NCBI GenBank assembly: GCA_003506895.1
Contig: DNXO01000068.1
Coordinates: forward strand, 75,036-81,351
DNA: 6,316 nucleotides
Source of the DNA: Acetobacteraceae bacterium
GTDB lineage: Bacteria > Pseudomonadota > Alphaproteobacteria > Acetobacterales > Acetobacteraceae
Direction of reading: 5' to 3'
Positions 5,292 through 6,316 of the stretch are shown piece by piece. Below the pieces are notes generated by a model, which saw nothing but the letters and a program-made list of their open reading frames with translations, did not search any database and had not been told where the DNA came from. Positions within the stretch are counted from its first letter, which is position 1. Every line of letters begins with the position of its first letter. Position numbers and translations under genes: made by a program.

Positions 5292-6049
5292 AATGGGATG
5301 CCCCCGCGATCGTGCTGGATGTCCGCCCCTACGGCGAAGGCGACGCCCTGGCCACGGTGATGACCGAGGAACATGGGCCTCACCGGGGGTTGGCCCGTGG
5401 TGGTGCCTCACGCGGCAAGGCGGCGACCTGGCAGGCCGGCAACATGGTGCAGGTGCATTGGACCGCCCGCCTGTCCGACCAACTCGGCAGCTTCGCTGGT
5501 GAGTTGATCCACGCCGGCGCGGCGCATGCGATGCAAGACGCGCTGTCGCTTTCCATGCTGACCGCGATCTGCACCGTCGCCGAGGGCGCGGTGCCGGAGC
5601 GCGAACCGCACCCGCGTATCTTCGACGGCCTGCTTCGCCTGATCCCGCGCCTGCCGTTCGGTGCGGCCACACTGACCAACCTGATAGAATGGGAGCTGGT
5701 CGTGCTCTCCGACCTCGGTTACGGCCTGGACCTGACGTCCTGCGCCGTCACCGGCCGGACCGAGGGCCTGGCGTACGTCTCACCGAAGACCGGACGGGCA
5801 GTCAGCGAGGAGGGGGCAGGGGCCTGGGCCGGGCGTCTGTTGCCGCTGCCGGGCTTCCTGACCGCGACCGCGCCGCCGGATATGGCGGCCTGGCGGGACG
5901 GTCTGCGGCTGACCGGGCATTTCCTGGCGCGGGATGCGTTCGGAAATCAGCATCGCCCTCTGCCGCAAGCCCGAGCGATGCTATACGACCGAGTCTCTGC
6001 TATAGCGGCGGAACAAACAAAGGACGACGTGACCAAAAATGCCGGATGA
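5288..6049 (+). CDS. recO: DNA repair protein RecO
   Basis: RecO works with RecR (and RecF) to load RecA on SSB-coated single-stranded DNA during gap repair. From ATG 5288 the protein has 253 residues, normal for the family. The N-terminus (MEWDAPAIVLDVRPYGEGDALATVMTE in pattern) is the start of the OB-fold domain (about 1-80), with the usual GLARGGASR segment at 34-42. A helical C-terminal domain follows, with the alphaproteobacterial hallmark stretch LDLTSCAVTGRTEGLAYVSP (147-166) and GRAVSEEGAGAW. A start at 5207 would add 27 Arg-rich residues ahead of the family N-terminus and is not supported. There is no clear Shine-Dalgarno; the ATG is in a predicted hairpin. The 134-nt gap to the divergent channel gene should hold the promoters for both. 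Its last 11 bases overlap the parC start. Confidence 0.95.
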   Translation: MEWDAPAIVLDVRPYGEGDALATVMTEEHGPHRGLARGGASRGKAATWQAGNMVQVHWTARLSDQLGSFAGELIHAGAAHAMQDALSLSMLTAICTVAEGAVPEREPHPRIFDGLLRLIPRLPFGAATLTNLIEWELVVLSDLGYGLDLTSCAVTGRTEGLAYVSPKTGRAVSEEGAGAWAGRLLPLPGFLTATAPPDMAAWRDGLRLTGHFLARDAFGNQHRPLPQARAMLYDRVSAIAAEQTKDDVTKNAG

Positions 6050-6316
6050 TCTGATTGGCCTCATCCAGGAAACGCACCTGAAGGATGCGCTGTCGGAGCG
6101 TTATCTGGCCTATGCGCTGTCCACGATCATGTCCCGCTCGCTGCCGGATGTGCGTGACGGTCTGAAGCCGGTCCATCGGCGGCTGATCTACGCCATGCAC
6201 CAGTTGCGGCTGGACCCGACGGCCGGATTCAAGAAATGCGCCCGCGTGGTCGGCGACGTGATGGGTAAATACCATCCGCATGGCGATGCCTCGATCTACG
6301 ACGCGATGGTGCGCAT
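6039..6316 (+). CDS. parC: DNA topoisomerase IV subunit A (ParC), N-terminal part, truncated by window
   Basis: ParC is the DNA-breaking subunit of topoisomerase IV, which separates replicated chromosomes. Only 92 codons are present. The motif LSERYLAYALSTIMSRSLPD (18-37) leads into VRDGLKPVHRRLIYAM, typical of alphaproteobacterial ParC rather than GyrA (which has a YAMSVIVSRALPD style), and recO-parC adjacency is a known arrangement in this class. The stretch GKYHPHGDASIYDAMVR (76-92) is the start of the quinolone-resistance-determining region; the catalytic Tyr lies beyond the edge. ATG 6039 is the only start, since an in-frame TGA lies at 6030-6032. It overlaps recO by 11 nt in another frame. 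AAGGA (6020-6024) is 14 nt upstream, a long spacing, so coupling with recO is likely. Confidence 0.92.
   Translation, partial: MPDDLIGLIQETHLKDALSERYLAYALSTIMSRSLPDVRDGLKPVHRRLIYAMHQLRLDPTAGFKKCARVVGDVMGKYHPHGDASIYDAMVR

Overview
The window is GC-rich chromosomal DNA of an alphaproteobacterium. The gene order (rsh, acpS, lepB, rnc, era, recO, parC) and the protein sequences best fit the Rhodospirillales/Acetobacterales side of the class; that placement is inference from gene order and protein style, not from a marker gene. Nearly everything is housekeeping. I see no mobile element, CRISPR array, rRNA or tRNA, and no stretch over 300 bases without a gene.

Layout: 1-1014 is the C-terminal part of a bifunctional (p)ppGpp synthetase/hydrolase (Rsh), cut by the left window edge. 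Then, all on the + strand, come acpS (1057-1464), lepB (1555-2310), rnc (2324-3004) and era (3001-3912). A two-TM potassium channel with a cytoplasmic RCK/TrkA-N ring lies convergently on the - strand (4050-5153). recO (5288-6049) follows on the + strand and overlaps by 11 nt the start of parC, which runs off the right edge. pdxJ, often found beside acpS or recO in Proteobacteria, is absent from this stretch.

How the genes relate: the left block joins stringent-response control (Rsh), activation of acyl carrier protein (AcpS), signal-peptide removal (LepB), rRNA processing (RNase III) and 30S assembly (Era). The right block handles recombination (RecO) and chromosome decatenation (ParC). The channel gene separates them, so recO and parC cannot simply be read through from era without crossing an antisense gene, and they probably have their own promoter.

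The most unusual details are small. (i) The rsh-acpS and lepB-rnc gaps are bridged by tiny ORFs linked end to end by ATGA or TGATG overlaps, like stop-restart relays. (ii) The recO start codon lies inside a predicted hairpin and just downstream of a TAAAAT box with no Shine-Dalgarno, which suggests a leaderless or structure-gated start. (iii) rsh, acpS and lepB share one reading frame, separated only by single TGA codons. (iv) A C8 tract sits between two possible era start codons. (v) ParC carries Ala at the quinolone-contact Ser position. I found no clearly new multi-gene system.
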